In this document: positions 1 to 5,334 of the stretch, one piece after another | Numbering within the stretch: the first letter of the stretch is position 1 | Layout: each line of letters begins with the position of its first letter | Assembly: GCA_041179245.1 (NCBI GenBank) | Contig: JBEGTT010000111.1 | Coordinates: forward strand, 1 to 5,853 | Length of the DNA: 5,853 nucleotides | Direction of reading: 5' to 3' | Source of the DNA: JBEGTT01 sp041179245 | GTDB taxonomy: Bacteria > Pseudomonadota > Gammaproteobacteria > Burkholderiales > Rhodocyclaceae | Position numbers and translations under genes: made by a program | Notes under the pieces: generated by a model | What the model saw: only the letters and a program-made list of their open reading frames with translations | Databases searched by the model: none | Told to the model about the DNA's origin: nothing

Positions 1-363
1 ATGATCAAGATGCTTAGCCTGACCTTTGCTCGACGCAAATTCAGGGTGATTGTGAACAAGGTGAAGGGGGTAGACAATGCGCGTAGTATTTTTGATAACC
101 TCGCAAAACTGATCAAACTAAAGAAGCTGGGGAAAATAAGTCTTGCTGGGGTGGTTCCGATGGACGAATCATGGCAATTGGCTTCGAAGATATGCATGCC
201 TGTCATTACGGCGTATCCCGAGGCAAAATCTTCCTTGTTGCTTCGCGAGCTAGTGGCTGATTTGTTGCATTGGCCCGATGCACAGATGGAGTCAGGTAAT
301 TTAACTAAATTAATTGAACGGCTTCTGCTGGTAACCAAGCAGATCAGTCCGGCACCGGGTTAG
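1..363 (+). CDS. flhG: FlhG (FleN/YlxH), MinD-like flagellar number regulator, 3' part only
   Basis: This is the C-terminal 120 codons of a MinD/ParA-type ATPase, cut at its 5' end by the window edge. FlhG family proteins are usually about 270-300 residues, so more than half is missing, including the Walker A loop. The visible part has the late beta strand and NK dipeptide of the MinD fold (FRVIVNKV, residues 14-21). A line resembling the FlhG 'GxVPxDE' segment follows (GVVPMDES, 50-57), then an Ala/Leu-rich C-terminal helix. The ATG at base 1 aligns with the middle of a family helix, so it is not the true start. FlhG limits flagellar number, usually with the GTPase FlhF, and in Pseudomonas FleN restrains the activator FleQ. 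The gene ends 3 bases before fliA, as in the common flhF-flhG-fliA order. The family call comes from position and C-terminal pattern. Confidence 0.9.
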   Translation: MIKMLSLTFARRKFRVIVNKVKGVDNARSIFDNLAKLIKLKKLGKISLAGVVPMDESWQLASKICMPVITAYPEAKSSLLLRELVADLLHWPDAQMESGNLTKLIERLLLVTKQISPAPG

Positions 364-366
364 GTC

Positions 367-1122
367 ATGTACAACGCATCTGGACAACTGAATAAGACGC
401 TGCTGGTCGAACAGTTTGCTCCGCTGGTTAAGCGGATTGCCTACCATTTAATGGTTAGATTGCCGGCAAGTGTTCAGGTGGATGACCTAATTCAGAATGG
501 GATGATGGGTCTGTTGGAAGCTGCTGGTCGGTTTGATAATGACTTCGGCGCTCAGTTTGAAACCTATGCAGGACAGCGTATTCGTGGTGCCATGCTTGAT
601 GGGCTACGCGAAAATGATTGGATGCCACGTCAGCTACGAAAAGATATGCGTCGTGTTGAAGTGATGATTAATAAGCTGGAGCAGTCCAGCGGCAAGCCCC
701 CTAGTGAACGTGAATTAGCCGAAGCATTGGGCATGGAGCTATCGGATTATCAGCGGGTTCTGACCGAGGCTAAAGGTCATCAGTTGGTGTACCTTGAGGA
801 TATCGTCGTTGAAGATGGTGGGGATTTCCTGGAACGACATGTTGTCGGTGAGGCCGATGGTAATCCACTCACACAGATTGAAAGCGACGACACTAAACGT
901 GCTTTAGTGGCTGCCATTGATACCTTGCCAGAGCGAGAAAAGATAGTCATGGCCCTGTATTATGAACAAGAGCTAAACCTTCGCGAAATTGGTGAGGTAT
1001 TAGGGGTAACCGAGTCTCGGGTCTGTCAGTTACATAGTCAGGCCATTACTCGAGTTCGGGCGAAAATGATGGGGTCTGCTCCTGCAAAATCCACCGCCAA
1101 TGCTGCCGGCAAAAGCAAGTAG
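367..1122 (+). CDS. fliA: RNA polymerase sigma-28 factor FliA
   Basis: This is the flagellar sigma factor that directs RNA polymerase to late flagellar promoters. At 251 residues it is slightly longer than enteric FliA (about 239). Sigma region 2 spans about 13-88, with the family signature DDLIQNGMMGLL (39-50) and the region around FETYAGQRIRGAMLDGLRE (64-82). Region 3 spans about 90-135. Region 4 spans about 178-235, with a helix-turn-helix near 206-227 (REIGEVLGVTESRV). The ATG gives the standard N-terminus (MYNASGQLNK, then LVEQFAPLVKR). It lies 3 bases after the flhG stop with only a weak AGG ahead of it, so translational coupling to flhG is likely. The last 17 residues form an Ala/Lys/Ser-rich tail beyond region 4. 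The partner anti-sigma gene flgM lies about 2 kb downstream on the opposite strand. Confidence 0.98.
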   Translation: MYNASGQLNKTLLVEQFAPLVKRIAYHLMVRLPASVQVDDLIQNGMMGLLEAAGRFDNDFGAQFETYAGQRIRGAMLDGLRENDWMPRQLRKDMRRVEVMINKLEQSSGKPPSERELAEALGMELSDYQRVLTEAKGHQLVYLEDIVVEDGGDFLERHVVGEADGNPLTQIESDDTKRALVAAIDTLPEREKIVMALYYEQELNLREIGEVLGVTESRVCQLHSQAITRVRAKMMGSAPAKSTANAAGKSK

Positions 1123-1145
1123 CGAAAACTGGAACAGCAAACACC

Positions 1146-1895
1146 GTGGATAAGCTCAGTATATTTGGATTGCTAACTGGCCTAATTGCCATCGTTGGTG
1201 GTCAATACTTGGATGGGGGGGAGCTACGTTCGCTCATTCAGCCTGTTGCCTTATTGATCGTTGGTGGAGGCACACTGGGGGCGGTGATGGTTCAGCATCC
1301 CTTTGCGACCTTTAAGCGCAGCGTGCGTATGCTGGGTTGGGTCATTGTTCCGCCGAAAGTCAATTATCTAGGGATGATTGATGAGTTGAAATATTGGTGC
1401 TCAATCTCTCGTCGTTCGGGTTTGCTGGCACTCGAAGACTATTTGGATAAAATTGAAGATCCCTTTATTCGCAAGGGGTTGCAAATGGTGGTTGATGGAA
1501 TTGACCCCCATTCTGTACGATCAGTGCTGGAAATTGACTTGGCGACCTACGAGGATGAAATGCTGCGCTCAGCCAAACTCTGGGAAGCCGCAGGTGGTTA
1601 TTCACCGACTATCGGTATTATTGGTGCCATCATGGGACTGATCCATATAATGGAAAATCTAACAAATCCAAGTAAATTGGGTGCTGGTATCGCAACTGCA
1701 TTTGTAGCCACCATATACGGTGTTGGCCTAGCCAATTTGGTATTTATCCCTGTAGCGAACAAACTAAAAACCCAGGTCGAATCCTTGGTGCAAATGCGGG
1801 AGATGATGCTTGATGGTCTGTGTAGTATTGCCGCTGGAGAAAATCCAACCATCCTTGAAAATCGTCTCTTAGGGTATGTCCCAATCAAAAATTGA
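1146..1895 (+). CDS. motC: Flagellar motor stator protein MotC (MotA/PomA family)
   Basis: This is the MotA-type stator subunit of the inner membrane, which forms the ion channel with MotD and pushes on the FliG rotor. Length is 249 residues. Four membrane segments are visible at about 4-20, 31-50, 152-170 and 181-203. The cytoplasmic loop holds Arg89 and Glu97, spaced like the rotor-contact pair Arg90/Glu98 of Escherichia coli MotA. Pro154 and Pro202 match the conserved membrane prolines (Pro173 and Pro222 in E. coli). The start is GTG at 1146, which places the first membrane helix right after MDKLS. The ribosome site is weak (GGA near 1131). The gene follows fliA by 23 bases and precedes its partner by 17, as in Pseudomonas-type fliA...motC-motD clusters. 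Some annotations would name it motA or pomA. The coupling ion cannot be read with certainty. Confidence 0.93.
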   Translation: MDKLSIFGLLTGLIAIVGGQYLDGGELRSLIQPVALLIVGGGTLGAVMVQHPFATFKRSVRMLGWVIVPPKVNYLGMIDELKYWCSISRRSGLLALEDYLDKIEDPFIRKGLQMVVDGIDPHSVRSVLEIDLATYEDEMLRSAKLWEAAGGYSPTIGIIGAIMGLIHIMENLTNPSKLGAGIATAFVATIYGVGLANLVFIPVANKLKTQVESLVQMREMMLDGLCSIAAGENPTILENRLLGYVPIKN

Positions 1896-1912
1896 TGCAC
1901 GTTTGAGGTTAA

Positions 1913-2689
1913 ATGGCACGTCGACGAAAAAATGGAGCGGGGGAGCACTCTAACAACGAGAGGTGGCTAGTTTCATATGCGGATTTTATTACCCTTCTGT
2001 TTGCCTTTTTTGTGGTGATGTATGCAATATCCTCGGTCAATGAGGGTAAATATCAGGTGCTTTCAACGTCAATTAGTCATGCCTTCAGCGTTCCTCAGGC
2101 GAGCGCAGTTCCCTCCGTTATTTCTTTTGAACCCATCCCCTCAAGAAGCCTAAAACCTTTGGGTGATCCTGAGAGTGGTAAAGAAGAAACTCGAAGGAAG
2201 CAGCGCGAAAAAATGCAAAAGGTGGCTCAAGATTTATCCGATGTGCTGGAACCGTTGTTGAGAGCTGGAAAAGTTAAAGTGACGGAAACACCCAAGGGGG
2301 TTTCCATTGAAATTAGTGACAGTGTTCTATTTAGCCCTGGTCAGGCCATTTTAGGGCAGGCGGCTGTAGTGGCTATGCGCGACGTGGCGGATGTACTGGC
2401 TAATGCAGATTACCCCATCACCATTGAGGGTCATACCGATAACCAGCCGATCAAGACGACTCAATTTCCCTCAAACTGGGAGTTGTCAGCCGTTCGTGCA
2501 ACCACGGTATTACGCCTGTTTATTGATACTGGGGTGTCTGCTGGGCGACTAACGGCGATTGGCTACGGTGATCAGCGACCTGTTGAAACAAATGACTACC
2601 CCGAGGGGCGTGCGCGTAACCGACGGGTGAATATTTTGGTTGATGCAAGCAATAATTCAGCAGACTCTCAGGTCAAGCCGAATCAATAA
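1913..2689 (+). CDS. motD: Flagellar motor stator protein MotD (MotB family, OmpA-like C-terminus)
   Basis: This is the MotB-type stator subunit that anchors the motor to peptidoglycan and carries the ion-binding residue. Length is 258 residues. A basic N-terminus (MARRRKN) is followed by the motif RWLVSYADFITLLFAFFVV (17-35). Asp24 in its membrane helix matches the essential Asp32 of E. coli MotB. A plug or linker region follows, with a charged stretch around 88-105. The OmpA-like peptidoglycan-binding domain covers about 128-245. It shows IEGHTDNQP (171-179), SNWELSAVRA (187-196), GYGDQRP (217-223) and RARNRRVNI (233-241). A GAGG ribosome site lies 4 bases before the ATG. The final 17 bases overlap the 3' end of flgN on the other strand. 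The N-terminus looks more like Pseudomonas MotD than enteric MotB. Confidence 0.95.
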   Translation: MARRRKNGAGEHSNNERWLVSYADFITLLFAFFVVMYAISSVNEGKYQVLSTSISHAFSVPQASAVPSVISFEPIPSRSLKPLGDPESGKEETRRKQREKMQKVAQDLSDVLEPLLRAGKVKVTETPKGVSIEISDSVLFSPGQAILGQAAVVAMRDVADVLANADYPITIEGHTDNQPIKTTQFPSNWELSAVRATTVLRLFIDTGVSAGRLTAIGYGDQRPVETNDYPEGRARNRRVNILVDASNNSADSQVKPNQ

Positions 2690-3134
2690 ACTTAAAATTA
2701 CCGCTCCTTAAAGAAGACTGTCCCTGCAGATCGTAAAGTGTTGGGGTTTGTTCTTGGGGCAACAAAATCGCTAACGCTTGCTGTGTGGCTTGTAGGCGAA
2801 CGTTGACCAAGTTGGCATTGGTTTCGTTGAGTTGTTTTGCCTGTGTCGATCTACTCTTAAGTAGGTCAAACACTTTCTGCGTATCTGGTAACGCATGCAA
2901 AGCCATCCAAGTTTTTAAACCCTCAGCGCTATCTGGCAAGCCAGCATTTCTGAGCAACGCATTGCGACGGTCAGCAGCACCTACCAACTCAGCAATCAAC
3001 AGATTCTTCTGGTCAGTTATTAACTGCAAGTCATGTACTTTGTCTTGGCTAAGAACTGAACTCTCTTGGGCTAGGCATTCAATAAACCTAGCTACCAATT
3101 CAGCCTCTTCAGCGAGCAAAGAATCAAGCGACAT
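2673..3134 (-). CDS. flgN: FlgN family export chaperone
   Basis: This is a small cytoplasmic chaperone that, in the family, binds the hook-filament junction proteins FlgK and FlgL and delivers them to the flagellar export gate. Length is 153 residues, usual for FlgN (about 140-160). The protein is mostly helical with heptad-like Leu spacing. Conserved-looking parts are the N-terminal helix (LLAEEAELVARFIECLAQE), a mid-protein LxxxxDQKNLLIAEL segment (about 37-51) and a C-terminal helix rich in Asn, Gln and Leu (about 101-124). Sequence conservation in this family is low, so the name depends strongly on its place directly after flgM, a classic flgA-flgM-flgN order. It begins 12 bases after the flgM stop with no clear Shine-Dalgarno sequence, which suggests coupling to flgM translation. 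No hairpin terminator is visible at its end, which runs into motD. Confidence 0.88.
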   Translation of the reverse strand: MSLDSLLAEEAELVARFIECLAQESSVLSQDKVHDLQLITDQKNLLIAELVGAADRRNALLRNAGLPDSAEGLKTWMALHALPDTQKVFDLLKSRSTQAKQLNETNANLVNVRLQATQQALAILLPQEQTPTLYDLQGQSSLRSGNFKFIDSA

Positions 3135-3146
3135 GACGATTCAGCA

Positions 3147-3446
3147 TTAAGCTCTACGCTGGGTTTGAACAAGCTCTTTTGCAGTGTCCAATAAACGATC
3201 AGCAATCGCGCCAGAATTGATCTTGAATTGACCACTGGCAATGGCAGCTTTAAGTTCCGCAATTTTTGCGCTATTAACCGGCGCCGCGCTTTCTGAACTG
3301 CTCGTGGACATAGACGATGCCAAGCCGCTTAACTTAACTTCAGCTGAATCAGAACCTTCAGCTGTTTTATCGGCTGATTTGGATGCAGCGGGTTTTTTGC
3401 TAGCAATCATGGCTAACGAGGGGTTGTAGCTATTATCGATTTTCAT
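3147..3446 (-). CDS. flgM: Anti-sigma-28 factor FlgM
   Basis: FlgM binds FliA in the cytoplasm and keeps late flagellar genes off. When the hook-basal body is finished it is exported through the flagellar secretion channel and FliA is freed. The protein is 99 residues, close to the usual 95-105. It starts with the typical MKIDNSYNP. The middle is Ser/Ala/Lys-rich and probably disordered, with the family motif VKLSGLASSM (37-46). The sigma-binding C-terminal half is visible as KIAELKAAIASGQFKI followed by IADRLLDTAKELV (61-93). The ATG at 3446 is chosen because a strong AAAAGGTG lies 6 bases ahead of it and a sigma-28 promoter lies just upstream. A longer reading from 3497 would begin inside that promoter. 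The gene lies 76 bases after flgA and 12 bases before flgN. Confidence 0.95.
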   Translation of the reverse strand: MKIDNSYNPSLAMIASKKPAASKSADKTAEGSDSAEVKLSGLASSMSTSSSESAAPVNSAKIAELKAAIASGQFKINSGAIADRLLDTAKELVQTQRRA

Positions 3447-3452
3447 TTGAAT

Positions 3453-3460
3453 CACCTTTT
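3453..3460 (-). promoter_or_regulatory. Ribosome binding site of flgM
   Basis: Read on the minus strand this is AAAAGGTG, ending 6 bases before the ATG at 3446. It fixes the start of flgM and argues against the 17-codon upstream extension. Confidence 0.8.
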
Positions 3461-3477
3461 GGGGGTTTGCTGAGTGT

Positions 3478-3504
3478 CTTTCGGCTTTTAACAGCAAAAC
3501 TTAA
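3478..3504 (-). promoter_or_regulatory. Sigma-28 (FliA) promoter of flgM
   Basis: Read on the minus strand, TTAAGTTT (3504-3497) is followed by exactly 11 bases and then GCCGAAAG (3485-3478). The sigma-28 consensus is TAAAGTTT, N11, GCCGATAA, so 13 of 16 positions match with ideal spacing. Transcription would start near 3472, giving a leader of about 26 bases with the flgM ribosome site in it. This provides a negative feedback loop in which FliA makes more of its own inhibitor. The same arrangement, flgM from its own class 3 promoter plus read-through from flgA, is known in Salmonella. Confidence 0.88.
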
Positions 3505-3522
3505 GCCAGATTTTGAATTATT

Positions 3523-4266
3523 TTACTTGCCAAGCGAAATGGCAACAGAACCATCATGCTGAGCTATACCGCTAACGGTTGTTCCAGAGGAGGTTCTGAC
3601 TTGAACAACTTGCCCTTCAGCGGCGTTATTTAGCGCCTTACCTTCAGTACTTGCAGTGAACCCCGGGCCACCGGTAATAAGGCGTACAGATTGATTTTGG
3701 CGAATAAGTAGCGGTGCTGTGAGCTGTTCAGCCCTGAGGATTTGCCCCGCAGCAATTGAAAAGCGCGCCGTTTTACCAATCGCTTGCTCACGCTTAAAGA
3801 GGATGCCGGGGGGCATGGTACTAACATCCCCTTTGTTCTCTTGAAGGTCACTACTACTGATGACCTGCCCAGCGGCCAAGGGGTGCGCCGAAAGAATGTA
3901 GTTGGCGACAACTCTGACTTTGACTGGGATGTAGATAGTCCAATTGCTAGGCGTTAGGCAACGTACGCCAATGGTTATGTTGCCAATTTGCTGGCCCCCA
4001 TTGGGAAAAAATGGCTGGTAAGCAGTACAGGGCGGTAACTTCTTCTGGCCCTCAATTTGTCCAATGGAGTAGGTCACTTCGCCTGCAATACTGCTGGTTT
4101 GTTGACGGATAAATTGACCAATAGTTTCAGTTAGTTCATCAGCAATGGCGAAGGTGCTAGTGAATAAAAATAGCAGCATCGAGAAAACGATGGAGACCAC
4201 TTGCCGATTATTCACAGTGTTATTCCTGATGGGCGGGGGCGAAATTTGAAGTCCGCTATTCTGCAT
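3523..4266 (-). CDS. flgA: Flagellar P-ring assembly chaperone FlgA
   Basis: This is a periplasmic chaperone that helps FlgI polymerise into the P ring around the rod. Length is 247 residues from the ATG at 4266. A Sec signal peptide is visible, with hydrophobic core VVSIVFSMLLFLFTSTF (23-39) and likely cleavage after Ala-Ile-Ala (40-42). Cys80 and Cys103 match the conserved pair expected to form a disulfide. A SAF domain covers about 120-183 and the C-terminal beta domain carries the family pattern GKALNNAAEGQVVQVR (209-224). The ATG gives an unusually long 22-residue stretch before the hydrophobic core. A GTG at codon 18 (base 4215), with AGGA 8 bases ahead, would give a more normal signal peptide and is a real alternative. 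The gene heads the flgA-flgM-flgN group and is divergent from flgB. No convincing promoter was found for it. Confidence 0.95.
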   Translation of the reverse strand: MQNSGLQISPPPIRNNTVNNRQVVSIVFSMLLFLFTSTFAIADELTETIGQFIRQQTSSIAGEVTYSIGQIEGQKKLPPCTAYQPFFPNGGQQIGNITIGVRCLTPSNWTIYIPVKVRVVANYILSAHPLAAGQVISSSDLQENKGDVSTMPPGILFKREQAIGKTARFSIAAGQILRAEQLTAPLLIRQNQSVRLITGGPGFTASTEGKALNNAAEGQVVQVRTSSGTTVSGIAQHDGSVAISLGK

Positions 4267-4305
4267 GAGTCTGGGTCCCCGTGGGAATTTTCACTGCAAT
4301 AGAAC

Positions 4306-4352
4306 GGCGAATGTCGGCATTCCGCCGGCAAGAATTGCCTGCAATGCCCATT
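4306..4352. repeat. Nested inverted repeat in the flgA/flgB divergent region
   Basis: Three pairs of arms lie around a common centre: AATG (4310-4313) with CATT (4349-4352), GGCATT (4316-4321) with AATGCC (4343-4348), and GGCAA (4327-4331) with TTGCC (4335-4339) around a GAA loop. This makes 15 paired positions, broken by a 2-base bulge and a 5 by 3 internal loop. A competing hairpin, GGCGAATG (4306-4313) with CATTC-C-GCC (4318-4326), shares bases with it, so the two cannot form together. The centre is about 110 bases upstream of the predicted flgB start of transcription, a usual distance for a sigma-54 activator site. It could instead fold in a flgA leader RNA. The function is inferred. Confidence 0.5.
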
Positions 4353-4416
4353 GGTAAAATGGTAATAGCAGAACGCACGTCGAGCAAAATGAGTCGTGGC
4401 GCTCTGTGCAAAGGCT

Positions 4417-4432
4417 TGGCATGGAGCCTGCT
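4417..4432 (+). promoter_or_regulatory. Sigma-54 (RpoN) promoter of flgB
   Basis: The site reads TGGCATGGAGCCTGCT. Against the consensus TGGCACG-N4-TTGCW, 10 of 12 defined positions match. The invariant GG (4418-4419) and GC (4430-4431) are exactly 10 bases apart. Transcription would start near 4443, a few bases before the flgB ribosome site, giving a leader of about 20 bases. Sigma-54 promoters need an NtrC-type activator with ATPase activity. In polar flagellates this is FleQ/FlrA or FleR/FlrC, neither of which is in the window. Confidence 0.75.
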
Positions 4433-4445
4433 AAGAGACAGTGCC

Positions 4446-4454
4446 AAAAGGAAA
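4446..4454 (+). promoter_or_regulatory. Ribosome binding site of flgB
   Basis: AAAAGGAAA ends 7 bases before the ATG at 4462. It selects that ATG over an in-frame GTG at 4441, which would lie at or before the predicted transcription start. Confidence 0.75.
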
Positions 4455-4461
4455 TCGACCT

Positions 4462-4872
4462 ATGTTCAGCAATATCACCGCAGACGTAAGCTACTACAAG
4501 ACCGCCATGGACCTGCGTGTTCAGCGTCAGCAGATTATTGCGTCCAATATTGCCAATGCGGATACGCCGCAATACAAGGCCAAGGACTTTGATTTTTCTC
4601 AAGCCTTGCAAGGGGCGATGTACGGTCGGCAGCAAGGTGATTTAACGCTGGCCAAAACGTCGACTCGTCACATCGAGGGAAGTGCCAATCCTGCCAGTGG
4701 GTATCTGCAATATCGGACAGAAAAGCAGTCAGCCGTTGATGGTAATACGGTGGATATGGATTTGGAACGAGCAGCGATTGCAGAAAACTCCATGCAGTAT
4801 GAAGTGCTGACTCGTTTGATCAGCGACAAGTTCTCAGGCATTAAATCTGCGCTAGCCAGCCCACAAGGCTAA
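4462..4872 (+). CDS. flgB: Flagellar proximal rod protein FlgB
   Basis: FlgB is a structural protein of the proximal rod, exported by the flagellar type III system and assembled in the periplasm next to FliE and the MS ring. At 136 residues it is of normal family length. The N-terminal rod motif reads QQIIASNIANADTPQYKAKD (23-42), including the conserved ASNIANADTP. The C-terminal family motif reads DGNTVDMDLERAAIAENSMQYE (93-114). The ATG at 4462 gives the usual short N-terminus and has a good ribosome site. This is the first gene of the plus-strand rod and hook operon, directly behind a sigma-54 promoter, and is followed by flgC after 16 bases. Confidence 0.98.
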   Translation: MFSNITADVSYYKTAMDLRVQRQQIIASNIANADTPQYKAKDFDFSQALQGAMYGRQQGDLTLAKTSTRHIEGSANPASGYLQYRTEKQSAVDGNTVDMDLERAAIAENSMQYEVLTRLISDKFSGIKSALASPQG

Positions 4873-4888
4873 ATGAAGGGGATATCCA

Positions 4889-5302
4889 ATGAGTCTCTTT
4901 AATGTTTTTAACGTTGCCAGCAGTGCATTAGGTGCTCAGTCAATGCGACTGAATGCGGTGGCTTCTAATCTAGCTAACGCGGATAGCGTGATTTCGTCGG
5001 ATGGTGAGCCATATCGCGCCAAACAAGTGGTATTTCAGGCCACTCCAATGGGGAATATGGGTGATTTATCCCAAGGTGTTGCTGTGCGAGAGGTGGTCAA
5101 TGACCCTGCGCCACCGAGGATGCAATACGACCCGAGCAGCCCATTTGCGGACGATAAGGGCTACGTCAAGATGTCCAACGTGAATGTGGTTGAGGAGATG
5201 GTGAACATGATTTCTGCCTCTCGTTCCTATCAGACCAATGTGGAAATAATGAATACCGCCAAGCAAATGATGATGAAAACGCTGCAAATTGGCCAAGCGT
5301 AA
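4889..5302 (+). CDS. flgC: Flagellar proximal rod protein FlgC
   Basis: FlgC is the second proximal rod subunit, exported by the flagellar system and stacked with FlgB, FlgF and FlgG. At 137 residues it is of normal length. The N-terminus holds the rod/hook signature SALGAQSMRLNAVASNLANA (12-31). A mid-protein proline-rich segment (NDPAPPRMQYDPSSPFAD, 71-88) and the C-terminal coiled segment VNVVEEMVNMISASRSYQTN (98-117) complete the family pattern. A strong ribosome site (GAAGGGGA at 4875-4882) stands 6 bases before the ATG. The gene is co-transcribed with flgB, and flgD follows after 32 bases. Confidence 0.99.
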   Translation: MSLFNVFNVASSALGAQSMRLNAVASNLANADSVISSDGEPYRAKQVVFQATPMGNMGDLSQGVAVREVVNDPAPPRMQYDPSSPFADDKGYVKMSNVNVVEEMVNMISASRSYQTNVEIMNTAKQMMMKTLQIGQA

Positions 5303-5334
5303 CAACATACGAAGCGACCTAAAGGAATAAGCAG

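Noticed and set aside
1..363. A complete 120-residue protein starting with ATG at base 1
   Set aside because: The sequence aligns with the C-terminal half of FlhG, and the ATG falls inside a family helix. It is a gene cut by the window edge.
1080..1145. Sigma-28 promoter ahead of motC (GCCGGCAA near the end of fliA)
   Set aside because: No -35 element resembling TAAAGTTT occurs at the right distance.
1598..1948. 116-codon minus-strand frame opposite motC
   Set aside because: It lies antisense to a well-supported gene, with no ribosome site or recognisable domain.
2785..3150. 121-codon plus-strand frame opposite flgN
   Set aside because: It is a Cys/Ser-rich shadow translation of flgN with no family resemblance, while flgN fits its position and length.
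3447..3497. A longer FlgM with 17 extra N-terminal residues from 3497
   Set aside because: That start lies inside the sigma-28 promoter, and the normal FlgM N-terminus and a strong ribosome site support 3446.
4315..4330. A second plus-strand sigma-54 site (CGGCATTCCGCCGGCA)
   Set aside because: Spacing is right but only about 7 of 12 positions match, and it overlaps the inverted repeat. The site at 4417-4432 is much better.
4356..4395. Sigma-70 promoter for flgA on the minus strand, with TATTAC as -10
   Set aside because: The matching -35 at 17-base spacing is ATTTTG, a poor match, so I do not call it.
4429..4446. Sigma-54 promoter for flgA on the minus strand (TGGCAC at 4446-4441)
   Set aside because: The GG-to-GC spacing is 12 bases instead of the strict 10, so it should not be active.
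4441..4461. GTG start for FlgB at 4441, adding 7 residues
   Set aside because: It falls about at the predicted transcription start and overlaps the ribosome site used for the ATG at 4462.
4281..4635. Open frames on both strands across the flgA-flgB gap and the start of flgB
   Set aside because: They have no family resemblance, overlap flgB or the regulatory region, and look like chance frames.
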